From positions 982,501 through 1,046,500 of the forward strand of contig NC_134683.1 in assembly GCF_024713945.1 (NCBI RefSeq): 64,000 nucleotides of DNA. The letters are read 5' to 3'. Both the position numbers and the translations under genes were made by a program. The DNA is from Dermatophagoides farinae (lineage: Eukaryota > Arthropoda > Arachnida > Sarcoptiformes > Pyroglyphidae). Shown piece after piece: positions 36,249 through 48,537 of this stretch (positions are counted from its first letter, which is position 1; each line of letters opens with the position of its first letter). A model generated the notes under the pieces. That model was not told where the DNA came from. It saw only the letters and a program-made list of their open reading frames with translations, and did not search any database.

Positions 36249-37693
36249 ATGAAATTGAAATTATGTGTGTGCTACGTGTGTTTGATAGTTTCATGGTAAT
36301 AAAAATAAATTTTTTGTTTTTTTTTCAAATAAAAAATTCATGAAAATTAGTAGATACCGGAGCGTTGGATCAAAATTGATGTATCGTATTTATTCATTCA
36401 TTCATTCATTCATTCATTTTTTTTGTTGGATTTGTTTTGTTTACCGAAAATGGAAAATTGCAATTTGTTTTGTCCATCGCTGTTGGACAGTATATTCTCC
36501 AATTGAAATTAGTGGATGAAAAAGAGATAAAAAAAAATTTCCAATGATACTCGATGGAAAAAAATGGGTTTATATACTAGATTACAATCAATTAGAAACA
36601 TTAATTAGGTTATAACATTCATTAAATCAAAGTCGAACATTCCATTTAAAATATTCAAACATCACAACTTTGATCATTAAAAAAAAATCAGCATTGAAAT
36701 TCTTGATTTCCCAACGAACTTGATTTCCAACTAAAAAAAAAAAAAAAAAAAAAACAATCCCATTCATGATTGGGATCCCATGAGAATGAAATTTGATTTT
36801 TTTTTTGTTTTGTTTTGTTTTGTTTTCATTATTATTATTATTATTGATTGCAAACCGATCAATAGATTGTAATGGAAGAATCGAGCCATTGAATTGTGTA
36901 ATGAAAATGAAAATTTAAGAAAATGGAAATTATTAAGAAAAAAAGTTTTTTCTTTAAATTCAACAAAAAGTTTTCTGTAGTTTCTAGTTTTTTTTTCATT
37001 TTCATTCATCGTTTCTGGGTTTCACTTTGCGTGTTTTCTCTCTCTGTGTGTGTGCGTGTTGCGTTTACAATTTCAATTAATCTAGGTCGAAATAATTTAT
37101 TGCTTGTGTTTTTTTCCTTCATTCATTTGGTCTATATTTGCCATCATCATCATCATCATCATCATATTTGTATCATTTAACCTTGAAGTCGTTTTTTTTT
37201 TGTTGGAACCAGAAACCGAGAAATAGAGAAAATGCAAAAAAAAATCCCCAGAAATTTTTTTTTTTTTTTTTTGATTAGAATTTAGGTCAGTTGGATTGTT
37301 TGTGTTTTCCATTTTTTTTTACACTAAAATTTCAAATTGTCAATCAAATCATCATGATCGATTGATGATGAACAACAAGATCAGTAGAAAAAAAAATTTT
37401 ATGACCAAACTTCCTGGATGATACAGAAAATTTGCATATTTTTTTTTATTTTAGTTTAGTTTAGTTTGGTTTGGTTTCTAGGATAAAAAACAAATAAATG
37501 AATGAATTGTAACAATGTAATGTGTCCACTTTTTTTCTACTGTTTTCAGATAGAAAAACAGCATATAATTCTGGGTAAAAACCGTTTGATTTTCTTGTGA
37601 TTGATCATCATTTTGTAACAAAAAAAAAAAAAAAAAAAAAAAAACACAAGTTGAATTTCAAATTCAAAAATCAAAAATTAAAAAAAAAAAAAA
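35296..37693. other. Intergenic, simple repeats
   Basis: No gene supported. It contains a (CCTAC/CCCA)-type tract at about 35408-35440, (CATT)n near 35629-35644 and 36391-36418, (ATC)n near 36219-36250 and 37141-37165, and long A runs just before the next gene (37620-37643 and 37681-37694). Confidence 0.6.
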
Positions 37694-39387
37694 ATGAAAT
37701 CGTCGAATCATTTATACATCATCGTATTATTTCTATCGATTGTATCGATAGTTGTTATCGATGCTACTGTTCAAGAAAATGAATTCGAATCAAATCAATC
37801 TTTGTATCGATTATGGATGATGAAGATGGCAGAAGAACCACAAACATATCAAAGCTCGAATGATATATGGTCACTTGCAACAAGTGATGGTAAATGTAAT
37901 GATACCAAATTTGGTACCGTACCCGATCCAAATGATTGTACTGGTTATTATATCTGTTCAATGGAATATGCATATAGACGTCATTGTCCACCATTAACAT
38001 TGTTTGATTATCAACAAAAACAATGTGTTTATCATACAAATGCTGAATGTTTTTCAAATGAACAATTTATTTGTCCACGTAGATTTGGCCTTTTTAGACA
38101 TCGTAAATGTGATCGTTATTGGATATGTGTCAATGGTAAAGCAACAATAAAATATTGTTCATATGGTAGAAAATTTGATGTTCGTTTCAATCAATGTCGA
38201 TTATCATTATGGGCAAGTTGTGTGGAACAACACCAAACATTGAATGATACTGGAACAACAACAACAACAACAGCAACATCGGAATCAATGTCGACAACAA
38301 CAACAACAACAACAGCAGAATTATCAACAATAAAACCAACAGAATTACCATCAAATGAAAATGATAAAAATTTCACAATGACACTAACGCCATCTCTCAA
38401 TTCATCGGAAAATGAATCAACATTTAATTTAACAACACCGACAACAACAACCACCGTATCGATGATAATGACATCTTCGACCCCATTGGATCCGAATAAA
38501 AATCAAAATCAAATGATTCATCAACTATGATAACTTCTATTTCAAATAGTACACCGATAACAACAAATAATACCAATTCAACAACAACTACTACTGCTAT
38601 GACAACCACTACAACAATGATTATTACTACAACAACAACAACAACAACAAAAATGACATCAGTAAATAATAATGCAAATTTTGAAAATGTGGAAAATTCT
38701 TCGACACCAACAACGACAATAATTGTTGAGGATCCTGTAGAAAAATCAAAGAATACAACAACAACAACTACGGCAGTTCCAATAACAACAACATCAACAA
38801 ACGAACTTTCGAATGAAACTTTGAATTCATCATCATCAACAACACCAGCAAGTACTATGATACCAGAAATACAAGAAATGGAAAATATTACATTGACATC
38901 TATAAGTAATAATATAATTACAAATAAAACTTCACTGCCGACATTTGGCCATGAATTGATAGCAAACGATAATCCATTACTACAGCAACCGTTACCTATT
39001 CAATCAAATGTTGATCAACCAAATGCAGAAAGTTTAGTAGCAACAAAGAAACCCGCATATGGAACGAAAACACGATTATTAACTAAAACAAATATTTCAT
39101 CATTTATTCGTTCACCAGTTAATCGATCTAAAGCGAATGTACGAAAGAAAACGACTACGACGACGACCACGAAAAATCGAAAACGATTTCCAATAAAAGT
39201 AAACAACAACAATAGTGGTGGTGGTGGTTTAGATAAAAATTCAATCATGAAAAACAAAATTCCAATGGAAGCCAAATCAGAATTGAATCAAAAATTATCA
39301 TCTATCTCAATGGATGAATCATCATCATCAACACCACCATGTGATTATGATGATAATGATGGTAATGTCGTTGCTGTTGACAAATGA
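37694..39387 (+). CDS. Mucin-like protein with two chitin-binding type-2 domains
   Basis: A signal peptide (MKSSNHLYIIVLFLSIVSIV) is followed by two peritrophin-A (CBM14) domains. Domain 1 is about residues 73-125 and domain 2 about 130-178; each has six cysteines with the C-x-C aromatic spacing, and the aromatic motifs are GYYIC and DRYWIC. A long Thr/Ser/Asn-rich mucin-like region follows, then a basic segment (RKKTTTTTTTKNRKR). Such proteins bind chitin in the peritrophic matrix or cuticle. The first frame stops at 38530, overlapping an ATG at 38527 in another frame, and equally Thr-rich sequence continues in that frame to 39387. One added base in the A run around 38497-38510 would make a single protein of about 564 residues, so I treat it as one gene with a probable one-base assembly slip. 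If real, the protein ends after residue 278. Confidence 0.82.
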
Positions 39388-39464
39388 TGATTATTTGATA
39401 AATGAAATTAAATATTTTTTTCATTGAAAAAAAGTCTGATATATAAAAAAAAATATTTTTTTTT

Positions 39465-41874
39465 TCATAGATAATTTGGAATTTTTAGATTTTGTGATTT
39501 TGGCCTTAGATTACAATACATATGATGATGGATAGAAGGTTGCTGTTGTTGTTGATGATGCGTTGATGATGATGATGATGAATTCATTTTCCATTTCAAA
39601 AGGCCATTATTATTATTGTTTTCATATTCCCAATTATTGTATGCCAAATTTTTCAGATTATTTTCTGGCCAGTATGATTGTTGTTGTTGCTGTTGTTGTT
39701 GTTGTTGAATCAAAATAGTTTGTTCATTTTGAATAGAATGATTATCATCATCAACGTCATAATCTTCAATTTGTTGATCTTTGTTGTTGTTGTAAATCAA
39801 TGTTTCAATCATATTTGATTCAATTTCCTGTTTATTTTCCGGTTGTGGTGGCGGTGATGAATTTTTTTCAAAATTTATCAATGATAATAAAATCTCATTA
39901 TTATTGTTGTTGTTGATTTGATTTTTGTTGTCACTACCACCACCACCACCAACACCACCACCACCCATACCATTATTATCGATTGAATTTTTCATAAAAT
40001 TTTTTGATAATCGTAATTTTCGTATCAATAAAACGGAAATGATAATTATTGAAATTATTATGGCCATTGTTAATGTACAAATCATGATGAATATGTATGG
40101 ATGTTCATTGCCAATCAATTTGATCATACGAATGTAGCGTGAATACCAAACATTTCGCCGTTGAATGATATGTGATTTAATATTATTGGCAAATGAAAAT
40201 TGAAATAGCGATGGATTCTTTTCAAATTAAAATTTCAGTATCATTTGTCATCGGTGTGATTGTTGTTGTTGTTGTTGTTGTTGTCGATGATGATGATGAT
40301 AATGATAATGTCGCAAGAGAATTTTTCGATTGTTCGGTAATATTTTTCAATGTTGCCATTGTCGTTGATGATGGTAACGATGCAAAAGGAATCGTAATAT
40401 GAACCATGTTGGATGATGACAGTTTTCGGATATTTTTATTCAATTCCATATTGTCATGGATTTTAATTCCAGATGTTTGGTTATAGTGTTGCCAAAATTC
40501 TGGATCTGAAAAACTACGAAATTTCGAACGTAATTTATTTGGTTTCATCGTTGTTGTGGTGGCGGCGGTGGTGGTCGTAGTAGTAGTTGTAGTGGTGGTT
40601 GTTGTAGTTTTTTCATCATGATTATAATGTCCATAATCTTCACATGTTTTATCATAACTATAACAAAGACATGTAAATCTATATCGATTTCCATTCGGTA
40701 CACACAATTCAGAACAGAATGATTTTCTTGATGATGGACATAATGGTTCAATTTGTCCACTTGGTTGTGTATAACGATGAATTAAATGGAATTCCTGATT
40801 CGATGATAAACGAGATGACCAATAAGTTAAATCGGCCAAATAATTTTGTTTGGTTGGTTGATCTTCAAGTGTTTGACTTATATAATCAATTTTATATGCA
40901 AATAATCCATTGTATTTGTATTCAACAAAATATGGATCTAAAGATCAAAAGATTTTGGTGAACAAAAAAATGATCAGATTTGACCAGAAAAAAAACAACT
41001 TACAAATAAGATTGAAATTTTTTACATAATTATTCTGTAAACGAAACATTCGTGTATGTTTCTGTATGGCATCGGAATTTTGATGATATTCATCTGGTGA
41101 TTGTAATGATATCTCACCTAATTGTCCATTTGTCACAAAATAGACAACATAATTCGATTGATCAATCTGTACATCGTATATGAATGTACGACTTTTATAA
41201 ATCATTGCCATTTCAGTACCATCTTGTTGTGCTATTTGTAAACGATTTTCATTAGCATCTGACCAATCAATTTCATGCCAAACAAGTAAAGATAAACCTG
41301 GACAGATTAATAATTTTCTTATCGTACGACGATATGATGAAAATAATAACGATGTTGGACGATTAATTGATGGTACGTATGGTGATTGTTCATTAGCGAT
41401 CGATGTAAGAATAATGTCTGATTGATCAGCAACCATATAAAGAAGATTATGTATCCAATCAATGGCCAATTGTGTTATTGTAAACCAACGATATTCACCT
41501 TCTAATTGTATTTGATTATTTTGATTATCAATTTTTATACGATATAATCGATGATTATCAGTGATGAACCATATATGATTCTTTTGTAAATGAATATCAT
41601 AAGCAATGATTTTCTCATTTTGATATGGTGATCGTATTATTATTGTTGTCGTCGTACGATTATTATTATTATCATCATGATGATGATCACCATCAATAGC
41701 ACATAATGGAATAATGGCCAATTCATCCGATGATGATGTTAATTGAACAAAATTAATTTCATTATTATACATTGAACATAAATTTTTATTCATCGTCATC
41801 ATTGATAATGAATTGGTCATCGATAATGATTGGGTAATAATGATTAATATGAATGAAATTGATAATAATGCCAT
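39465..41874 (-). CDS. LDLR class-B propeller/EGF membrane receptor, cueball-like
   Basis: Exon 1 is 41874-41004 and exon 2 starts at 40937 (66-bp intron, phase 1). The protein begins with a signal peptide (MALLSISFILIIITQSLS). A divergent YWTD propeller follows, seen in AIDWIHNLLYMVAD, HEIDWSDANENRLQIA and VQIDQSNYVVYFVTNG. A six-cysteine EGF-like domain closes it (CPSS..FC..LC..TCLC..TC). A Thr/Ser-rich stalk leads to one TM helix (MAIIISIIIISVLL) and a cytoplasmic tail rich in Asn and Gln. Signal, class-B repeats, EGF, stalk and TM match the layout of arthropod cueball, a type I membrane protein; a short LDLR-family member is the alternative. The stalk frame stops at 40222, while the TM frame is open upstream to about 40230. 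Removing one base in the A/T run at 40224-40235 joins them with no stop; no usable splice donor was seen there. A one-base assembly slip is likeliest. Confidence 0.72.
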
Positions 41875-43314
41875 GTTTTTTTTCAGAAAACAATAACGAA
41901 CAAACAAACAAACAAAATTTCCAAATAATGATTGATGTCCACTCATTCAATCGATGACCATCACCAAAAATCGAATGAAATTGTTTGTTTGTTTGTTTTT
42001 CTGATCTGACTACAATCGAAATAGAAATGAAAAAATTCATCTGAATCAAAGGAAATGGACATTTTTTTTATTTTTTCGTCCAACCACACTTAACTCTTAT
42101 TGGATTTTTTTCTTCATTTTCGTTTCGATCCTGTTTAGATCGATCGATCGATTGATCAATCGATCTGATTGCGGAATTCATTCGTTTTTTTTGTTTTGTT
42201 TTTAAGAGAGGAAGTTTTAATTATTTTTAGGCTTTAAATAAGAACAGCAAAATCAAAATCAAAATGAAATTGGTCATGGGAATAATTTACTGATTCGAAT
42301 CTCGTTACGGATCTGTCGGTTTTTATTGTTGTTGCTGTTGTTTTTCAAAAAAAAAAAAAAATTCTAGCTAAAAACAAGCAAATAATTGGTTCATTAGGGA
42401 AAAATTCAAATCATTTAATCATCTTGGTGGCGTGGGAGGGCAATGGGCTCCAGACAGAAAAAAGCTTTTTTGATAACAAAAAAAAAAAAAACAAAATGAA
42501 AATGAAAATTTCAATTTTTCAAAATTCTCAATCATCAAATCAATCTATCTAATGTCAATGGGTTAATGGAACTTTCTTTTTTTTCGTTCATGAAATCATT
42601 ATGTTTCTCCCAAGACTATCTACGATTGTTTTTTTTTTCATCAATCTGAATGGTCATTTGTTTACTGGAAAAAAAAGAAAAGGGTGAAAGAGATGGAAAA
42701 AAATCGGGTCATGGAAAAGGATAGTTCACATATGGATAAAAATGTTGAATAATTAATATAATTGTGTGAAATGGGATATTTCATGTGTGTGTGTGTTTAA
42801 AAGTCCTAAAGTAAAAAAAAAAATCATGATGATTATGATTATGTAATGAATTTGTATATATCATAGAAAGACGATCCTAATGTATTAGTTGAAGCAAAAT
42901 AAAAAAAAAGATAACAAATAAGAAAATTATGTACGACATTTATAATATAATTGTGTATATATATGAAATGATGATGATGATGAATTGATGATATAAATGA
43001 AATGTGAAAAAAACGGATTAAGTTTAAAATTGAGATAATAAAAATGGATTAAATGCTAATGAAAAGTGAGAAAAAAAAACGAGACAGGTACTGAGGATGA
43101 TTGTGGTTGTAATTGTGATAAGTGTGTGTGTCTGTGTACGTGTATGATTAATTGATTGATTCAAGGATTATCTGGTCAATAATAAGGTCGAACATTGATG
43201 AGATGATGATTATGAGGATGATGATTGGAATATATGTTTGTGGTGTGTGTGAGAATGTTTTCGATAGAGAATGAGAGTTGACGATTATTTTCTATTATCA
43301 ACACCATTATTCAT
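41875..43314. other. Intergenic region between two leftward genes
   Basis: No gene supported. It contains (GATC)n near 42138-42152, a slightly GC-richer patch at 42421-42465, (GT)n near 42784-42796 and (GATGAT)n near 42967-42985. An AATAAA for the leftward glycine-rich gene was not confidently placed. Confidence 0.55.
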
Positions 43315-44872
43315 TTAACCTAATGATGAAAATGGATCGGTTAATAATTTTTTCGTACGTTCTAAATCCATTTTGGCTGTTTTAGATCTAATTTTTTTAC
43401 TTGAAAATGTTGATACTAATGATGATGGCGATGATCGATCCAATGATGATGATGAATGTTGTTGTAATCGTTGAAAATCATGTGGTGATGATTGTAATGA
43501 ACTTGTTGTATGACTTGATGATGATGATGATGATGATACACCGGTTAAATGACTAGTGTTTGAATCCGATTCAATGGCCGTTGGTTGTACAGAAATTGTT
43601 CCATATGATGATGATGAGGCTGATGGTGATATTAGATTCGATGTTGATGCACCAACACCATTAGTATCATTAAACACTTGATTTGTCGTATAATATTGTC
43701 CATTTGGTCCACTATAAACCGGTGCATATAATGGATAATTCATACTACTTGATGGATGATTCGATGGCGAAAATGATGAATATGATTGACCATATGATGA
43801 TGTTGGTGATTCAAAATAATAACTATTTGTTGCTGCCGCTTTATATGAACCCATTGGTGATCGTTGTGATAAACCATTCTGATAATCATTTGGTCCACCA
43901 CCATTATCAACAACACCTTGTCCTTGATCATCCATCATCATTGATTGTTGTGGTGAAATTGGATATGGTGTTGAATCATATGATTGTCTTTTATAACCGG
44001 CAGCCATTGAATTTTGACCATTTGGTTCACTACCTGCACCATTTGGATCATCATAATTCATACCATATCCATCGGATGAGCCACCATTATTACCACCATT
44101 ATAACCACCACCATATTTTGATGATGAATCGGAATCATAACCTGATGATGATCCATAACTTGATGAACTATCACTACCATAGCTACTACCGCCACCACTA
44201 TAACCAGAATCATGACTACCACCACCATATGATGATTTACTATAACTTTTCATTGGATATGGAACCGGAACTGGTTTCATAATATATTGTTTTACCGGTA
44301 CATAATGATGACGAAGAATATATTTATATACCGGTTTTGGTACATAATATGGTACCGGTACTAATTGTTTGACAACATGAACCTGTTTTTTCTCTTCACA
44401 ATGGCCTTGTCCACCAACTAAAATCCTAAAGAAAAAAAAATAAAAATTTCAAAATTTGATAAACAAAAAAAAAATATGAATGAAACAACAAACATTTGTT
44501 CACCACCGCCTTTTTTATCGCCACCACCTCCTTTGATCAATGTTGGGCCACTACATTTTCCACCGGAAATTAATATTCTGTATTTTTAAAGAATAATTAA
44601 TTCAACAATCAATCGATCAATCAAAATAAAAATCACACTTACAAATTACCGCCGCCTTTTTTTTTACCCTTTTTATCACCAGCCATTTTGATCAAAACAG
44701 GTCCCGATCCTATTTTTTATTTTATTTTATTAATTGTTTATAAATGAAAATGATTATGGAAACACACACACACACACACAGACATTCATTCACACTTACC
44801 ACCAGCCGAAACAATTTCACTTAACAACATTAGAATAGCAAAATGTAGAATATTTAATTGAAAATAATACAT
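43315..44872 (-). CDS. Secreted Gly/Ser/Tyr-rich structural protein
   Basis: Four exons (44872-44800, 44709-44643, 44577-44494, 44425-43315) encode about 444 residues. Introns are 90, 65 and 68 bp, phases 1, 2, 2. Exon 1 is a signal peptide (MYYFQLNILHFAILMLLSEI). Exons 2 to 4 start with related modules rich in Gly and Lys (SGPVLIKMAGDKKGKKKGGG, SGPTLIKGGGGDKKGGG, ILVGGQGHCEEKKQ), suggesting exon duplication. A Val-Pro/Tyr-rich segment follows (QLVPVPYYVPKPVYKY, KPVPVPYPMK), then a low-complexity SSYGGG/SSSYG domain and a less biased Ser-rich C-terminus (DLERTKKLLTDPFSSLG). Only two cysteines remain after the signal. The composition suits a cuticle, silk-like or salivary matrix protein; no chitin-binding Rebers-Riddiford motif is visible. 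Confidence 0.85.
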
Positions 44873-47800
44873 TTTTGACTTTTACAGTAGTTTTATTGCA
44901 GAGATTTTTTTTCCAATATTTGATTCAATTGATGAGTGAAAATTTTCGCTAATCAGAATTGATGAAAATGATACATTTGATGATGATTGCACAACAACAA
45001 ACTTTGAACACCGTACACACACATACACAAGAGACACATGCACAAAGACAACAAAAAATAATGATGATGATCAGATTCGTTGATTGAGATTCGAAAAATT
45101 TCAATTTTCAATTCAAAATTTATCGATGTTTACCATTGGAACGACAGTGGCCAATTGTGCCATAATCTATATGGATCATGTCGTTTTTGAATTCTCGGTT
45201 CGTCTGTGTTCATCTCTTCATCTCTCTTTCTATCTCGTCAATTTTCTCTTTCTTTTTTTTCTTCTTCTTCTTCTTATTTGCCATAATGAAAAATGATAAA
45301 ATTTTGATAACCATCATAACCAGAGCAGAAAAATTTTTTTTTTCCTTTTCTTTTCTTCGTTGTCTCTTTTTTATTATTATTGGCTGTGATTTATATATCG
45401 CAAAACCAAACATTGTTTCAATCAAAGAAAGAAAAAATCGTCGGAACAAAATTGTCACTTCCAAAGAAGACGTCGTTGACTACCAAAAAAAAAAAAAAAA
45501 TCGAGATTTACATAATGGGCAAATATTAGAAAATTATTGTTGTTTATTATTACCTGTTGACTATGATGATGATGATGATCGTGTCATTAGCAAAATAAAT
45601 AGAAACAAACAAACAAAAAAGAGCCACCAGTAGTGATTTTTATTCACTGATGAGAATCAAGTTGATTTTGTTTTTGTTTTTTTTCGGGCCATTATTTTTT
45701 TTGTTTTGTTTTGTTTTGTTTCAAAATTTGCTCATTATTTCAATGATGATGATGATGATCCATCCACCAATCTATTGACGTCTAATTGATCGAAAGTAGA
45801 AGATCATCATCAAGTGGGTGTAGTGTTGTTTCGTTTGTCTTTTTTTTTTTTTTTTTTTTGAAAATGTGAAAAAAAAACTGATCGGATCATCCAAAAGGCT
45901 CATTATTAATAATGGCCAAAAATAATTGTTGATAATAGCAACAGCAGCAAAAATTAATGGCAGGCAATTGTTGTTGTTGTTTTTTTGTCGTAGCTCGAAA
46001 TAGAAATTGCCTTAAACTATTCACAAATCAATATATATATCGAATCATCTTCTCCCGGTAGATTTTTTTTTTGAAACAAAAAAAATTTTTTTTTTCTTGT
46101 ACACGTTTGATTTGATTATGTGCTCATCAATTATGCACCCACACTCTGGTGGTAGTAGTGGTGGATCCACTGAGAAGAAAGTGGTGAAAAAAAAACAATG
46201 AAAGAGAAATGGTCGTTGTCGTTGTCTTTGCTTTTTGATCATTTAAAATGGATCACAACTAATTATTCGGTTGATCAATTATTTAATCATTTATGACGTT
46301 TGTTTTTTTTTCACTAAAATTATGAATGATCATCTGTTGAGATCTTTTCATCATATCTAATGTGGCACACGACAATATTTGGAGAAAAAAAATATTTGAA
46401 AATTTTTTACACAAATTATAATTGAAAAACTTTTGAAAATTCCCTCCCTCTTCCCCTCCTTCTTCCACACTCACACAAAATATATAATCAAATTAACAAC
46501 TAAATATAGTTTTTTGACTTTTGTTACATTATTATTATTATTATTACTATCATCCATAACGATCCATTTGGGACATATTTTCATATCAATCAAGTGTACA
46601 TTTTCTTCAAAATAAACACGCACACACGGATGACTCAAAATGGTAAAAAAAAATCGATGACAATTGATGATGATGATGATTATAATTAACGACGACATAT
46701 TTTTCTTCACGAAAGAGTCATTGATGATGAATGTTTACCAACAACAACAACAAAAAAAAACAATGTTGTCAATTGCATGACGATTGTTCGTCAAGTTTGT
46801 TTTGTTTTTGTTTTTGTTTTTGTTCGAACTTACATCCGTCCATCCATCCGTACAACGTAATGATAAAACATTTGATGATTCGAATGATTTATTCACATAT
46901 GACATATAATAATAATCGATATTGCTCGATGTTTATACTTTTTTTTTATTATTATTAACCACCTTTAATTTGAAAGAGGATTTTTCCTTTTTTTTTCGTT
47001 GTCTTTTGTAGCCAAGAAAAAGCAAAAGTAAATTTTTTTTATTCGATGGTAATTATTATTAACGATTGATAATCGATAATTATAATAAATTACTTTTGTT
47101 TTAATCCATTCGTCATTTATTATATATATAAAAAAAAATCATCGATTGACAAAAAGGTGGATGAGGAAGAGAAAATATAAATGTGATTTTTTTTTGTTGT
47201 TGTTCTCATAAAAATTCCAGCGGTGAAAAATCTAACCAAATTCTTTCATCAATCCACAAAAGATTAATTAATCGGTCATTGAACGATTGATCATATCTAT
47301 CGATTGATGATATACGACAACGGATTAAAAAAAAAACAAAACAAATCCATATAGCCAATATCTGTTCGATTGATTGGTTTTTTTTTTCATTCGTCAAACT
47401 GATTTTTTTTACGGCGACAATTTGATTTTTTTTTTCGAAAGCAAACAATTATACTAATTTTGGAAAATGATTTTCTTCATTTTTTCACTTCTTTTGTATT
47501 TATTGAATAATGATGATCATGGTGATTATCGTTATTTTGGGGATCTATTTTTTTTCTTTTTGACTAAAAATGAATCCAATTTTGTCGATGATAATCATCA
47601 TCGTCATCAACATTTGTGAAAGCACGAGACATGTATATATATGACTATGATGATGAGATATATTGGTAACGACAACAACAACAACAACGAAACACTGTAT
47701 TTGTCTTCAAGGTATCTTTGATTATCATCATTATCATCATCATCATAATTTGACGACAGATCAATTATTTTCTGTTGTTTCGTTTCGGGATTCATATTTT

Positions 47801-48153
47801 TTTTTTTTTGTTACAAATCCGTCTATCGCCCTATTGACTTACTTTTGTTTTTATTCCATTGTCACCATGATGAAAGTTCATTGGCTTTGTTTAGTTGAAA
47901 AAAACCCTTTTTTTTCTCATCTTTTAAACTTTTACTCATTATTTTTGTTGTTGTTTTCCACAAATTTACCATGAATTTTGGATTTTCGTGTAAAAAAAAC
48001 AGCCATTGTTGTTGTTGTTGTATTATGAAATTTAATTTTTTTTTTTGGTCACCATAACATTCGAATTTTATTTTTCATTTGTAAATTCAAATAAATTTCG
48101 TTGTTTATATGTTCGAACGAACGAAAAAAAAACAAGCGATTTGAATCATTATA
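44873..48153. other. Intergenic, simple repeats
   Basis: No gene supported in 3.3 kb. It contains a TTC/CTT tract near 45249-45277, T runs at 45840-45859, (GATG)n near 45746-45760 and a rich mix of CAA/ATC repeats. An imperfect AT-rich inverted repeat lies at about 47050-47093. Probably holds the promoter of the secreted Gly-rich gene at its left end. Confidence 0.6.
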
Positions 48154-48498
48154 ATGATGAATAACAACAATGGCAGCAATGTTGATTGTAATCATCTTCT
48201 TTTGATTCAAAATGATTCAGCATCATGGATAATATCAACACCATCATCATCATCAATAAATACAACAACGATTCATGAAAAAAATTGGTTCGATTTTCGT
48301 ATCAAAGTCATTCTACAGTTGTTGATTTTATGTTTTATTTGTTTTGCGTTATATATTCTATGTACGGCACCACAACACGAACAACAACAACAACAACAAC
48401 AGCTGCAACATCGACAATCAAATGATGATAATTATGAACAACAACAATTATCAAAAGATTCATCATTAGAACGAATAAAATCGAATAATTATTGTTAA
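48154..48498 (+). CDS. Possible small single-pass membrane protein
   Basis: A 114-residue open frame starting MMNNNNGSNVDCNH. It has a polar Asn/Ser N-terminus, one strong hydrophobic helix (VILQLLILCFICFALYIL, about residues 52-69) and a Gln/Asn-rich tail ending RIKSNNYC. The orientation would be type II or III. It is unrecognised, and the poly-Gln means chance is possible, but the helix with charged flanks (FRIK before, HE after) looks designed. The stop lies 39 bp from that of the convergent glutamine synthetase gene. Confidence 0.42.
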   Translation: MMNNNNGSNVDCNHLLLIQNDSASWIISTPSSSSINTTTIHEKNWFDFRIKVILQLLILCFICFALYILCTAPQHEQQQQQQQLQHRQSNDDNYEQQQLSKDSSLERIKSNNYC

Positions 48499-48537
48499 AA
48501 AAAAATTTTGTCTTAAATTTTTTACTTTCAAATTAAT

